Of a stretch of DNA of 64,000 nt, positions 47,237 through 56,322 are shown piece after piece. Under the pieces are notes generated by a model, which searched no databases, was not told where the DNA came from, and saw only the letters and a list, made by a program, of their open reading frames with translations. Source of the DNA: DASQEH01 sp035633755 (lineage in GTDB: Bacteria > Actinomycetota > Actinomycetes > Propionibacteriales > Nocardioidaceae); contig DASQEH010000080.1 in assembly GCA_035633755.1 (NCBI GenBank), positions 1 through 64,000 on the forward strand. Reading direction: 5' to 3'. The position numbers and the translations under genes are program-made. Position 1 is the stretch's first letter. Every line of letters starts with the position of its first letter.

Positions 47237-48787
47237 GTGCCGCGCGCTGATGGGCGACTGACCCACGACCTCGATCCGCACGACCTGGGACCCCAAGACG
47301 CCTGCGGGGTCTTCGGTGTCTGGGCACCGGGCGAAGAGGTCGCCAAGCTGACCTACTTCGGGCTGTACGCGCTGCAGCATCGTGGCCAGGAGTCGGCGGG
47401 CATAGCGGCGGGCAACGGCCAGCGCATCGTGGTCTACAAGGACATGGGCCTCGTCGCGCAGGTCTTCGACGAGCCCACGCTGGAGTCCCTGCAGGGTCAC
47501 GTGGCTGTCGGCCACTCGCGGTACTCCACCACCGGCTCGAGCGTCTGGCAGAACGCCCAGCCCACTTTTCGGTCCACCCCGGCCGGGTCGATCGCCATGG
47601 CGCACAACGGGAACCTCACCAACACCGGCGACCTGGCAGCCCGGGTCGCTGTCCTGGCGCGCTCGAGCGGGCGGCTCGACATCGCCGACTACCAGCCCGA
47701 CGCCTCGACCGACACCGACCTCGTCACCGCGCTGCTGGCCTCCTACCCGGACCGGACGCTGGAGTCTGCTGCTCTCGAGGTGCTGCCGACCCTGCGAGGG
47801 GCGTTCTGCTTCGTCTTCATGGACCAGGGGACTCTGTACGCCGCTCGCGACCCGCAAGGCATCAGACCGCTCGTGCTCGGCCGGCTCGAGCACGGCTGGG
47901 TCGTCGCGTCCGAGACGGCTGCGCTCGACATCGTCGGTGCCTCCTTCGTTCGCGAGGTCGAGCCTGGTGAGCTCATCGCCGTCGACGAGCACGGCCTGCG
48001 CAGCATGCGGTTCGCCGACCCGGCGCCCAAGGGGTGCCTGTTCGAGTTCGTCTACCTCGCTCGGCCGGACACCCTGATCAGCGGGCAACGAGTTCAGCGG
48101 GTCCGCACCGAGATCGGCAGGCGACTCGCCAGGGAGTATCCCGCTGACGCGGACCTCGTCATCCCGGTGCCCGAGTCGGGGACTCCGGCTGCGATCGGCT
48201 TCGCTGAGGAGAGTGGCATTCCCTACGGCCAGGGTCTGGTGAAGAACTCCTACGTCGGGCGAACGTTCATCCAGCCGAGCAACACGATCCGACAACTCGG
48301 GATACGCCTCAAGCTGAACCCCCTGCGCGACGTCATCGAAGGCAAGCGCCTGGTCGTGGTCGACGACTCCATCGTGCGAGGCAACACTCAGCGCGCGCTC
48401 GTACGGATGCTGCGCGAGGCGGGCGCGCGGGAGATCCATGTGCGCATCGCCAGCCCGCCTGTCAAGTGGCCATGCTTCTACGGCATCGACTTCGCCAGCC
48501 CTGCGGAGCTCGTCGCCAACGGACTGAGCAGCGCCGAGATCTGCCGCTCGATCGACGCCGACTCCCTCGGGTACGTCTCGCTGGACGAGCTCGTGGCAGC
48601 AACTCGAGTCGACAAGGACAACCTCTGCCGAGCGTGCTTCGACGGGATCTACCCCGTCGACCTGCCGGAGCCGCAGTTCCTCGGCAAGCACATGCTCGAG
48701 CTCGAGCCGGTCGTGGCGCTGGACGTCGACGGGTTGGCAGCCTCGTTGGGGAGCAGCGGAGCCGCTGACGCGTTGGCTCGCCCGTGA
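47237..48787 (+). CDS. purF: Amidophosphoribosyltransferase
   Basis: 516 residues; first committed step of purine synthesis, PRPP plus glutamine to phosphoribosylamine. The N-terminal nucleophile is Cys23 in DACGVFGVW, so a propeptide of 22 residues must be removed. ALQHRGQESAGIA and GHSRYSTTGSS form the glutaminase site. LVVVDDSIVRGNTQRALV is the PRPP site. Downstream Cys residues near CRACFDG fit the iron-sulfur type. GTG 47237 has TAGCAT 6 nt upstream (leaderless). The stop overlaps the purM GTG by 4 nt. Confidence 0.97.
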   Translation: MPRADGRLTHDLDPHDLGPQDACGVFGVWAPGEEVAKLTYFGLYALQHRGQESAGIAAGNGQRIVVYKDMGLVAQVFDEPTLESLQGHVAVGHSRYSTTGSSVWQNAQPTFRSTPAGSIAMAHNGNLTNTGDLAARVAVLARSSGRLDIADYQPDASTDTDLVTALLASYPDRTLESAALEVLPTLRGAFCFVFMDQGTLYAARDPQGIRPLVLGRLEHGWVVASETAALDIVGASFVREVEPGELIAVDEHGLRSMRFADPAPKGCLFEFVYLARPDTLISGQRVQRVRTEIGRRLAREYPADADLVIPVPESGTPAAIGFAEESGIPYGQGLVKNSYVGRTFIQPSNTIRQLGIRLKLNPLRDVIEGKRLVVVDDSIVRGNTQRALVRMLREAGAREIHVRIASPPVKWPCFYGIDFASPAELVANGLSSAEICRSIDADSLGYVSLDELVAATRVDKDNLCRACFDGIYPVDLPEPQFLGKHMLELEPVVALDVDGLAASLGSSGAADALARP

Positions 48788-49890
48788 CGCAGTCGCCCGC
48801 GAGCCCACACACCTCCGTCGAGGTCCCAGCCGACGACTCCGCGTCCCGCTACGCCGAAGCCGGCGTCTCGCTCGCCGCCGGCGACCGAGCGGTGGCCCTG
48901 ATGCGAGAGTGGGTCGACAAGGCCCGCCGCCCAGAGGTCGTCGGAGGCATCGGCGGCTTCGCCGGCCTCTTCGACGCCTCGGCACTGCGTGGCTACCGCC
49001 GGCCGTTGCTCGCCACCAGCGCCGACGGCGTCGGTACCAAGGTCGCTATCGCCCAGCAGCTCGACAAGCACGACACCATCGGGTTCGACCTCGTCGGGAT
49101 GCTCGTCGACGACCTGGTGGTGTGCGGCGCGGAACCGCTGTTCATGACCGACTACATCGCCTGCGGCAAGGTGTTTCCCGAGCGCATCGCGGCCGTCGTT
49201 CAGGGCGTTGCGGAGGCATGCGTGGTGTCCGGCTGCGCGCTGCTCGGCGGCGAGACGGCCGAGCACCCCGGGCTGCTCGGCGAACACGAGTACGACCTGG
49301 CCGGCTCCACGACCGGGGTGGTGGAGGCCGACGAGCTCCTCGGCCCCGACCGGGTCCGCTCAGGTGACGTCCTGATCGCCCTCAGATCCAGCGGACTGCA
49401 CTCCAACGGGTACTCCCTCGTCCGCCACGCCATCGTGGACCATGGCGGCTGGTCGCTCGACCGGCATGTCGACACCTTCGGCCGAAGCCTGGGGGAGGAG
49501 CTGCTGGAGCCCACCCGAATCTATGCCTTGGACTGTCTGGCGCTGGCTCGAGGGACCGCGACGCACGCCATGGCCCACATCACCGGAGGTGGACTTGCCG
49601 CCAACGTGCAGCGGGTGCTCCCCGCGACGTTGAGTGCGGTCGTCGACCGCTCCACCTGGGCGCCGCAGCCCATCTTCGCGTTCCTCCGAGACGCCGGGTC
49701 GCTCGACGTGACGCAGCTCGAGTCGACGTTCAACCTGGGTGTGGGCATGGTCGCGCTGACCGCTCCCGGCGACGCCGATCGGGCACTCGCGCTGTTGACG
49801 GCTCGCGGGCTCGACGCCTGGGTCTGTGGCGAGGTGACGCCCACCCCGGGCGGCACGGTCGCCTTGTCGGGCCACTACCAGGACTGGTAG
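48784..49890 (+). CDS. purM: Phosphoribosylformylglycinamidine cyclo-ligase
   Basis: 368-residue AIR synthetase. SRYAEAGVSLAAGDRAV, GIGGFAGLFDAS, LLATSADGVGTKVAIA, DLVGMLVDDLVVCGAEPLF and LLGGETAEHPG are conserved blocks of the PurM ATP and FGAM sites. The N-terminal 20 residues are a variable extension. GTG start overlaps purF (GTGA), so the two are translationally coupled. Confidence 0.97.
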   Translation: MTQSPASPHTSVEVPADDSASRYAEAGVSLAAGDRAVALMREWVDKARRPEVVGGIGGFAGLFDASALRGYRRPLLATSADGVGTKVAIAQQLDKHDTIGFDLVGMLVDDLVVCGAEPLFMTDYIACGKVFPERIAAVVQGVAEACVVSGCALLGGETAEHPGLLGEHEYDLAGSTTGVVEADELLGPDRVRSGDVLIALRSSGLHSNGYSLVRHAIVDHGGWSLDRHVDTFGRSLGEELLEPTRIYALDCLALARGTATHAMAHITGGGLAANVQRVLPATLSAVVDRSTWAPQPIFAFLRDAGSLDVTQLESTFNLGVGMVALTAPGDADRALALLTARGLDAWVCGEVTPTPGGTVALSGHYQDW

Positions 49891-49942
49891 CGCAGGTCGG
49901 TCGACTCCGCGCGGGACGACGAAGGCGACTGCGCTGAGTCGG

Positions 49943-49973
49943 TTGTGTGTAGAACCGGCCGGGCAGGTATCGT
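49943..49973 (+). promoter_or_regulatory. Possible promoter of the DUF3073 gene
   Basis: TTGTGT (49943-49948) and TATCGT (49968-49973) with a long 19-nt spacer, 78 nt before the ATG. The -10 box is good; the spacing makes the -35 box doubtful. Confidence 0.3.
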
Positions 49974-50050
49974 TGCCTTCACGAAATAGTCGGTGAAAGA
50001 CCGGGCACCCTCGAGGCGACCCCGGCAGGACGTGCGAGGGGGTCGAGTCT

Positions 50051-50263
50051 ATGGGGCGCGGCCGGGCAAAGGCGAAGCAGACCAAGGTCGCTCGCGAGCT
50101 GAAGTACCGTGAGTACAACACGGACTTCAGCGAGTTGCAGCGAGAGCTCCACGGCGATGAGGCCACGGCACCGGCCGCAGCCACCGAGCTCGACGGCACG
50201 GCCATCGACGATGACGTCGACTTGTACGACGACGGCGCCGAGTCGGCCGCGCAACGCTACTGA
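50051..50263 (+). CDS. DUF3073 family protein
   Basis: 70-residue conserved actinobacterial protein. The strongly basic start MGRGRAKAKQTKVARELKY is followed by an acidic end with DDDVDLYDDG, the usual DUF3073 charge split. Function unknown; the basic head could bind nucleic acid or ribosomes (inference). It sits after purM as in Streptomyces and Mycobacterium. A weak ribosome site (GGGGGTCGAG) is upstream. Confidence 0.9.
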   Translation: MGRGRAKAKQTKVARELKYREYNTDFSELQRELHGDEATAPAAATELDGTAIDDDVDLYDDGAESAAQRY

Positions 50264-50313
50264 CCGGTCCCGGGTGGATGGCGGCGGTCCGCGCCGACTG
50301 ACAGGCGAACGAC

Positions 50314-51408
50314 TCAGCCGACCCAGAGGCCGCGCAGCCGACCCACCTGTGCCATCCGCGCCTCGGCTATCCGGCTGGCCGCGGCAGCGCTGGTAGTCCC
50401 ATCGGCGGCAGCCATCTCGAGAACCCGCTTCGTGGTCGCATAGATCATCTCGGCGCGGGCCTTGGCCCGTGGGAAGGAGAAGCCCTGTAACTCGTCGGCG
50501 ACCTGGATCAGGCCGCCCGAGTTCGCGCAGAAGTCCGGGGCGTACACCACCCCGCGCGCCTCCAGCACCTCGTCGAGGCCGGGGTGGGCGATCTGGTTGT
50601 TGGCGGCACCACACACGATGACTGCCTTCAGCACATTCACCGTGTCGTCGTTGATCGCTCCACCGAGCGCGCACGGAGCATAGACGTCGATGTCGCCGGT
50701 GACCAGATCCATGGTGTCGGCGGCGACGCCGACCTCCGGATGTGCCTCTCGCACCCGCGCCACAGCGGGCTCGTGGACATCGGTGACAACGACCTCAGCA
50801 CCGTCGTCGAGAAGGTGATCCACGAGATGGCGGCCGACCTTTCCGACCCCGGCTACCCCGACCCGGCGATCCTGGAGGGTCGGGTGACCCCAGGTGACCT
50901 CGGCCGCAGCGCGCATGGCTTGGAAGACGCCGTAGGCGGTGAGGACGCTGGAGTCGCCAGCGCCGCCGTGCTCGACCGTGCGGCCGGTGACGTAGTCGCA
51001 CTCCCGGGCGACGACGTCCATGTCGTTGCTGTACGTTCCCACGTCGCACGCCGTGAGGTAGCGGCCATGCAGCGACTGCACGAAGCGGCCGTAGGCCCGC
51101 AGCAGCTGCTCTGACTTGTCCCGCAACGGGTCACCGATGATGACGGCCTTGGCTCCGCCGAGGTCGAGACCCGCAAGGGCCGCCTTGTAGGCCATGCTCC
51201 TCGACAGGTTCAAGACGTCGCGAACGGCATCGGCCTCGGTTGCGTACGGATAGAAGCGAGTCCCGCCCAGTCCCGGCCCCAACACCGTCGAGTAGATCGC
51301 AATAATGGCCCGCAAGCCCGACGCCTCGTCCTGGCAGAACACCACCTGCTCGTGTCCGCTGCTCTGGTCGAACACCGAGAACTCTGACGACTCCGCCACC
51401 GTTGTCAC
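50314..51408 (-). CDS. vdh: Valine/leucine dehydrogenase (Glu/Leu/Phe/Val dehydrogenase family)
   Basis: 364 residues; NAD-dependent oxidative deamination of branched-chain amino acids. The two active-site lysines are Lys75 in SRSMAYKAALAG and Lys87 in LDLGGAKAVIIGDP, 12 apart as in leucine dehydrogenase. The NAD fold is VGVAGVGKVGRHLVDHLL. Start: GTG 51408 (VTTVAESSEF) just after GAAGGGAAAG, or GTG 51399 with better spacing from AAAGG; the open frame far upstream is not coding. The position between DUF3073 and the unknown/bldC genes matches the S. coelicolor vdh locus as I recall it. Confidence 0.92.
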   Translation of the reverse strand: MTTVAESSEFSVFDQSSGHEQVVFCQDEASGLRAIIAIYSTVLGPGLGGTRFYPYATEADAVRDVLNLSRSMAYKAALAGLDLGGAKAVIIGDPLRDKSEQLLRAYGRFVQSLHGRYLTACDVGTYSNDMDVVARECDYVTGRTVEHGGAGDSSVLTAYGVFQAMRAAAEVTWGHPTLQDRRVGVAGVGKVGRHLVDHLLDDGAEVVVTDVHEPAVARVREAHPEVGVAADTMDLVTGDIDVYAPCALGGAINDDTVNVLKAVIVCGAANNQIAHPGLDEVLEARGVVYAPDFCANSGGLIQVADELQGFSFPRAKARAEMIYATTKRVLEMAAADGTTSAAAASRIAEARMAQVGRLRGLWVG

Positions 51409-51519
51409 CTTTCCCTTCAGGCGATGCCCCGGATGGGGGTGTCGGGCCGAAGGGCTCCACGATATGCCGGTCGGGGCAAGGAGCGCCGTTGTGGAGGTAT
51501 CGGTCGCTAGGGTGGCGAG

Positions 51520-52338
51520 GTGCTGCCGTACGCGTCGTACCTGCGGGTCTACGAGCCTTTCCAGGCGCTGAACAGCGAACTGCGCCGCGCACTGACGGCG
51601 CGAGGTCAAGCGCTCGCCGACATCTCGGCCACCCTCGCCGCCGAGCAGCAGACCGTGCTCACCCGTGCCGTCACGGCATCCACCATCAGTGTCGAGCCCG
51701 CCCGGCCGGCTGACGTCTACGTCTTGCGGCGTGAGGGGCGTACGTACTTCTGCCCCGTGGACATGCCCCTTCGTTCGTGGCTGTCGATGACGTCGCTCAT
51801 CGACAGCATCGGGGGAGCTGCCGCCACGGCCATCATGCCGGCGGAGTCCCTGGCCCTGGCCGACGAGCAGTTCCTGCGGTGGCGCCGCGACAACCCCGCC
51901 GCGGTGCCGCACATCCAGCAGGTGACGTGGGGCGTCCCCCGCACCTGGTTTTCTCTCGTCGTCGAGGACGAACGCACTGGCTACGACGCAGGTCCCGTTG
52001 TCAGCGTGCGGTACCGCGCCCGTATGGAGGACGCCCGGCGACGGGTCGCGGCCGCGCGTCGCATCCTGGTCAAGGTGCTGGACGACTCCGAGGTCGTCAA
52101 CGAGGTGGCCAGTCTGGAGCGCTGGTTGGCCTCGTTCCACGCCGCTAGCTGGGTGGAGCTGGATTACGCGGGCGTGGCTCAGCTCCTCGGCGAGCACCTC
52201 GCCGAGGATCATTCGGCTCGCGAGATACACCAGGCGCTGGACGCGATCCAGCGCGGCGATCTGGCCACGGCCGGTGCTACCTACCGGGGCTTCGAGGAGC
52301 GCTGGCGGCGGGTGAACGCGTTCGAGCGAGCCAATTGA
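51520..52338 (+). CDS. Conserved actinobacterial protein of unknown function upstream of bldC
   Basis: 272 residues, no domain recognised. It is soluble and rich in helix-forming sequence. LRVYEPFQALNSELRRAL opens it; the middle has VYVLRREGRTYFCPVDMPLR and TWGVPRTWFSLV; the end is DAIQRGDLATAGATYRGFEE. TAGGGT (51508-51513) ends 6 nt before GTG 51520, so the mRNA is probably leaderless. Divergent from vdh and followed by bldC after 219 bp. The equivalent gene lies between vdh and bldC in Streptomyces, so this is a conserved neighbour of a developmental regulator. Confidence 0.8.
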   Translation: MLPYASYLRVYEPFQALNSELRRALTARGQALADISATLAAEQQTVLTRAVTASTISVEPARPADVYVLRREGRTYFCPVDMPLRSWLSMTSLIDSIGGAAATAIMPAESLALADEQFLRWRRDNPAAVPHIQQVTWGVPRTWFSLVVEDERTGYDAGPVVSVRYRARMEDARRRVAAARRILVKVLDDSEVVNEVASLERWLASFHAASWVELDYAGVAQLLGEHLAEDHSAREIHQALDAIQRGDLATAGATYRGFEERWRRVNAFERAN

Positions 52339-52448
52339 CCTGACTGCTCGCGGAACTCGACGTGCCCCGGCTTGGCATGTCGACCCGGACAACCAAGTGA
52401 CTGCACTATGCTTTAGGCGGAATAGACCGCAATCTCGACCGACAAGAC

Positions 52449-52461
52449 ATACACCCTGTAT
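52449..52461. promoter_or_regulatory. Inverted repeat in the bldC leader
   Basis: ATACA-CCC-TGTAT, a perfect 5-bp inverted repeat about 100 bp before bldC. TATGCT at 52407-52412 upstream could be the bldC -10 box, which would put the repeat in the leader. Candidate operator; no binding protein known. Confidence 0.35.
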
Positions 52462-52557
52462 TGCGCGCATCGGACGAGCATGAAAGAGTCCGAACGCAAG
52501 CGGGACTCGACGTCAGAATTTCGGTCTGTCCCCCGCTTGGACAACGAAGGAGCCCAC

Positions 52558-52767
52558 GTGAACACACGACCCACGGAGTCAGAACCCCTGCTCACGCCGG
52601 CGGAGGTCGCGGCCATGTTCCGCGTCGACCCGAAGACGGTCACGCGTTGGGCCAAGGCAGGCAAGCTCAGCTCGATTCGCACGCTTGGCGGGCACCGGCG
52701 TTACCGCGAGTCAGAGGTCCGCGAGTTGCTGGCGGGCATCCCCACCCAGCGTCAGCCGGAAGCCTGA
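52558..52767 (+). CDS. bldC: BldC-like MerR-type developmental regulator
   Basis: 69-residue single-domain MerR-like DNA-binding protein. LLTPAEVAAMFRVDPKTVTR, WAKAGKLSSIRTLGGHRRYR and ESEVRELLAGIP closely match S. coelicolor BldC, which binds DNA cooperatively at AT-rich direct repeats and controls entry into development. Start: GTG 52558, with AAGGAG (52547-52552) 5 nt upstream. The frame extends upstream to 52480 but without similarity. In non-sporulating relatives BldC orthologues have unknown targets. Confidence 0.93.
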   Translation: MNTRPTESEPLLTPAEVAAMFRVDPKTVTRWAKAGKLSSIRTLGGHRRYRESEVRELLAGIPTQRQPEA

Positions 52768-52821
52768 TCTGAGGGTTGAGCCAGTGAAGCAACGACTGCA
52801 GGACTTCAGGGGCCTGCAGGT

Positions 52822-53733
52822 GTGAGTGATTCCCCGGGACTGGTGGTGCTGGGCAGTGCCAACCTCGACGTCGTCTACCGCGTAGCGGCGATCCCTCGAG
52901 CGGGAGAGACAGTCCTGGCGACTGGAGAGAGTCGCCATCCGGGGGGTAAAGGCCTCAACCAGGCCGTGGCAGCGGCACGCGCCGGTGCCCCAACGGCCTT
53001 CGTCGCCTGTATCGGCAATGACGCCGCGGGTGGCGATCTCATGGACGTCATCCTCGAGGCCGGCATCGACACATCCACCGTCCGCCGTGTCGACACGCCC
53101 ACGGGGACTGCCCTCATCACCGTTCAGGACGACGGCGACAACGCGATCGTGGTGGCGGCCGGCGCCAACGCGACGTTGGTCAGCCTCACCGATGTGCAGC
53201 GTCACGCCGTGGCGGACGCCGCCGTACTGGTGGCCCAGCTCGAGGTGCCGCTCGAGGTGGTGGTAGAGGCAGCGGAAGTGGCTCGCGGAAGCGGCACCAG
53301 ATTCGTGTTGAACGTTGCTCCGGCACAGTCCTTGGACGACGACGTCCTCGAACTTGTCGATGTCCTCGTCGCCAATGAGCATGAGGCGACGACGCTGACT
53401 GCCGAGCCAGAACCTATGCATTCTGCGCGCCGGCTCCTGGATCGCGTACCGGCAGTGGTCGTCACGACCGGCGCTTCGGGATGCGTGGTGGCGACGCGCG
53501 ACCAAGAGGTTGAGCACATCCCGGCCGCTCCAGCCGAGGTGGTCGACACGACCGGAGCCGGGGACACATTCACGGGTGTGCTGGCTGCGGGTATGGCGTC
53601 GGGGTTGTCCGTTGCCGAGGCCACGCGTCGAGCGGTCGTGGCCGCGGCGATCAGTGTCGAGCGCGACGGAGCCGTCCCCTCGATTCCCAGCCGTGAACAG
53701 GTCGACGCGAGGCTCGCTGCGTACCGCGCTTAA
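52822..53733 (+). CDS. rbsK: Ribokinase (PfkB family)
   Basis: 303-residue PfkB sugar kinase, likely D-ribose to ribose-5-phosphate. Starts with the strand GLVVLGSANLDVVYRV. HPGGKGLNQAVAAARAGA is PfkB signature 1, and DTTGAGDTFTGVLAAGM is signature 2 with the catalytic Asp and anion hole. GTG 52822 start. No transporter or repressor for ribose is adjacent. TAA stop at 53731-53733, within the palindrome CGCTTAAGCG that also supplies the RecQ stop. Confidence 0.9.
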   Translation: MSDSPGLVVLGSANLDVVYRVAAIPRAGETVLATGESRHPGGKGLNQAVAAARAGAPTAFVACIGNDAAGGDLMDVILEAGIDTSTVRRVDTPTGTALITVQDDGDNAIVVAAGANATLVSLTDVQRHAVADAAVLVAQLEVPLEVVVEAAEVARGSGTRFVLNVAPAQSLDDDVLELVDVLVANEHEATTLTAEPEPMHSARRLLDRVPAVVVTTGASGCVVATRDQEVEHIPAAPAEVVDTTGAGDTFTGVLAAGMASGLSVAEATRRAVVAAAISVERDGAVPSIPSREQVDARLAAYRA

Positions 53734-55379
53734 GCGGGGATCTCCGACGCCTCATCGGTGTCGGTCTGCGTCAACAGGCCCCGTTCGAGGACCGTCGGCA
53801 GGTGGAGCGTCCGGTAGCCCACGTCCTCGAAGAGGACCGTGACGACGTCGTCGTCGGTGTCCATGACCACGCCATCACCGAACTCGGCGTGGCTCACCTG
53901 AGCCTGTGCGGCGTACACGTCGGAGCTTGATGAGGTCGTGGCGGTTCCGGCCAGGCAGCTGTCACAGTTGCCGCACAGTTCGCTGCTCTGCTCGCCGAAG
54001 TAGCCGAGCAGGAACTGCTGGCGACACTGAGCCGTCTCGGCGTACGCGCGCATCATGGTGATGCGCGACTCTTGCAGGGAGCGGTAGGCCTCGGCGCGTT
54101 CCAGGGCCGCTTCGACGATGTCAACCGGCGTGGTCACCTCGTCGCAGACCTCGGCGACGAGGTTGAGGATACGGCCAAGCTTGCGTGGGCCGAGATCGAG
54201 CCGCGCGCCCAGCTCCTTGCGGTCCACTGAGCCGGGATCGGCCGTGTCGAGGGCGTCCACCACTGCCCGCACGTCGTCCTCAGCGGGTATCCCAGCGGAG
54301 AAGAAGCGCGACAAACCGAGATCCTCCGGGCGGTAGAACAAGGCGCCGATCGCGGGCTCCCCGTCGCGTCCGGCGCGGCCGACCTCCTGGTAGTAGCTGT
54401 CGGGAGAGTCCGGCACGCAGGCATGCACGACGTATCGGATGTCGCTCTTGTCCACGCCCATCCCGAACGCCGACGTCGCCGAGATGACGTCGAGGTCTCC
54501 GCGAGAGAACCGCGCATGCACGTCGTCCCGCTCTCGTCGCGGCAGGCCGGCGTGGTACGACGCGGCGGACAGGCCCGCATCAGCCAGCGCATCGGCATAC
54601 TCCTGCGCCGCCTTCCGCGTGCGCACGTAGACGATGCCCGGCCCGAGCGTCGACACGGCCGCCTCGATCACGGCTCGACGTTGCTCGTCCCCTGTAATGG
54701 CGCGCTGCACGCTCAGGTGGATGTTGTCGCGCGCCAGCCCGTGCACGATCGTCAGCGGGTCCCGAAGCCGCAGTCGCGTGATGATGTCGGCTCGCACAGG
54801 CGGAGCCGCCGTCGCGGTCAGGGCAATGACGCGAGGGGCATCGACGACCTGCAGGAGCTCGCCGAGACGAAGGTAGTCCGGCCGGAAGTCGTGGCCCCAG
54901 GTCGAGACGCAATGGGCCTCATCCACAGCGACCAGAGTGGGTCGAAGTCTCTGCACGTGCTGCATGACCTCGGGGATGGCCAGCTGTTCGGGGGAGAGGA
55001 ACAAGAACTCGGCTCCCGCAGCGATGTCGGCGAGAGCTTGGGAACGCTGCGTCGGGGTTTCCGCGGAGCTCAGCCGGACTGCCCGCGTCCGCGCCCCGCC
55101 CTCGGCGAGGTGGTTCATCTGGTCGCGCTGGAGAGCCAGGAGCGGCGAGATCACCAGGGTCGGCCCGTCGATCAGGACCGCTGGGAGCTGGTAGGCGAGG
55201 GACTTCCCACCCCCGGTCGGCAGCACCAGCAGCACGTCGCGACCTGCAACGAGCGCATGAGCCGCGTCGACCTGAGCCGGGCGCAGCTCGTCGTGTCCGA
55301 ACAGCTCCTCGGCGGCGCGATGAAGCTCGGCGGTGGTGGATGGGTCGAGGTGGGCCGCGTTGTCGTCACTACTCGTCAC
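53730..55379 (-). CDS. RecQ-family ATP-dependent DNA helicase (short form, no HRDC)
   Basis: 549 residues. Helicase core: LPTGGGKSLAYQLPAVL with Walker Lys59, VAVDEAHCVSTWGHDFRPDY (DEAH box with the RecQ loop), SATSAFGMGVDKSDIRYVVH and QEVGRAGRDGEP (motif VI). Then a zinc-binding region with CRQQFLLGYFGEQ and CGNCDSC. The HRDC domain of long RecQ is absent; the C-terminal 50 residues contain a small beta-rich segment (AEFGDGVVMDTDDDVVTVLF). Acts in DNA repair or fork processing. GTG start with a poor ribosome site. Confidence 0.92.
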   Translation of the reverse strand: MTSSDDNAAHLDPSTTAELHRAAEELFGHDELRPAQVDAAHALVAGRDVLLVLPTGGGKSLAYQLPAVLIDGPTLVISPLLALQRDQMNHLAEGGARTRAVRLSSAETPTQRSQALADIAAGAEFLFLSPEQLAIPEVMQHVQRLRPTLVAVDEAHCVSTWGHDFRPDYLRLGELLQVVDAPRVIALTATAAPPVRADIITRLRLRDPLTIVHGLARDNIHLSVQRAITGDEQRRAVIEAAVSTLGPGIVYVRTRKAAQEYADALADAGLSAASYHAGLPRRERDDVHARFSRGDLDVISATSAFGMGVDKSDIRYVVHACVPDSPDSYYQEVGRAGRDGEPAIGALFYRPEDLGLSRFFSAGIPAEDDVRAVVDALDTADPGSVDRKELGARLDLGPRKLGRILNLVAEVCDEVTTPVDIVEAALERAEAYRSLQESRITMMRAYAETAQCRQQFLLGYFGEQSSELCGNCDSCLAGTATTSSSSDVYAAQAQVSHAEFGDGVVMDTDDDVVTVLFEDVGYRTLHLPTVLERGLLTQTDTDEASEIPA

Positions 55380-55660
55380 AAACGGCAGTAGTACCCCGGC
55401 CGTTCCGCCTCAAGCGTTGTCAGCGCGGTCGTGCGGCGACGGACCGGCCGTGACTGCCGATCGGAGGGAAGCCGAGCCGCTCAAGCATCGAGGACCGACA
55501 GGCAGTACCCGACCTGTCGCCTCGCGGGGAGTTGGCCATTCGATTGGGGCCGACCACCTGCACCTGCGAGACTGTGCCACGCGGCACTCGTTCGGCGACA
55601 GCGGTATCTGCTGCGGGTCCGCCACCGAAGGCGTGAACCGCCCGTACGAGGAGGACACCC

Positions 55661-56284
55661 ATGAGCGACAACCAAGCGTCAGGCGACCGCGCCGCCGACA
55701 GACACCCGCCTGAACCGCCGCCCGCGTATGCCGGCTCCCCGTCCTACCCGACGTACCCGACCTATCCGGCGTCGTCGGCTGCGCCGGGCTCGCAATGGGG
55801 TGACCCCTCACCGGCTGCCCCGGAGCAGCCTTCGACGATCCGAAACGCGGTCCGGCTCATGTGGGCAGGCGCCGCCCTCAGCCTGCTGTCGCTGCTCGTG
55901 ACCCTTCTGTCGTTGGACTCCATGGAGTCGCGAGTGCGGCGCGAGCTGACAGCCTCGGACACTGGCTTGACGGCCGAGGACGTCGACGGCCTGATCGGCG
56001 TGTTCGTCGCTTTCGCCGTCATCACAGCCTTGTTGGGGGCGCTGCTCTGGTTGTGGATGGCCTGGAAGAACGGACAGGGTCGCTCCTGGGCGCGCATCGT
56101 CGCCACGGTCCTGGGGGGCCTCAACCTCCTGTCCAGCATGTTCGCCATCTCGTCATCACCGGGGGCGCTCGAGTTGCTCTTGACGCTCGCCAACCTCGTA
56201 CTGGCGGTTGTCATCCTCGCGCTGCTGTGGAGCAAACCGTCCAGTGCGTTCTACGACGCGGTCAAGCGCCACCGCATGGCCTGA
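55661..56284 (+). CDS. Small four-helix membrane protein with Pro/Tyr-rich N-terminus
   Basis: 207 residues, function unknown. Residues 1-55 are Pro/Tyr/Ser-rich (PSYPTYPTYP), as in many actinobacterial envelope proteins. Then hydrophobic segments MWAGAALSLLSLLVTLLSL, IGVFVAFAVITALLGALLWLW, IVATVLGGLNLLSSMFAI and LLLTLANLVLAVVILALLW, ending in SKPSSAFYDAVKRHR. Layout and the terminal W-S-K-P motif resemble the proteins at 23788 and 24348. ATG 55661 has GAGGAGGA upstream. The 281-bp gap before it, after the RecQ start, shows nothing I can identify. Confidence 0.72.
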   Translation: MSDNQASGDRAADRHPPEPPPAYAGSPSYPTYPTYPASSAAPGSQWGDPSPAAPEQPSTIRNAVRLMWAGAALSLLSLLVTLLSLDSMESRVRRELTASDTGLTAEDVDGLIGVFVAFAVITALLGALLWLWMAWKNGQGRSWARIVATVLGGLNLLSSMFAISSSPGALELLLTLANLVLAVVILALLWSKPSSAFYDAVKRHRMA

Positions 56285-56322
56285 TAGAGCGGCTCTCGTG
56301 CGCCCACTCGTAGGCTAGGCAC

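Noticed and set aside
46949..48985. A 678-codon frame antisense to purF
   Set aside because: Arg/Leu/Gly-rich mirror product of biased codons; covers parts of three certain genes on the other strand.
51409..52470. Long upstream extension of the valine dehydrogenase frame
   Set aside because: Antisense to the unknown gene at 51520-52338, without similarity; the enzyme starts at GTG 51408 or 51399.
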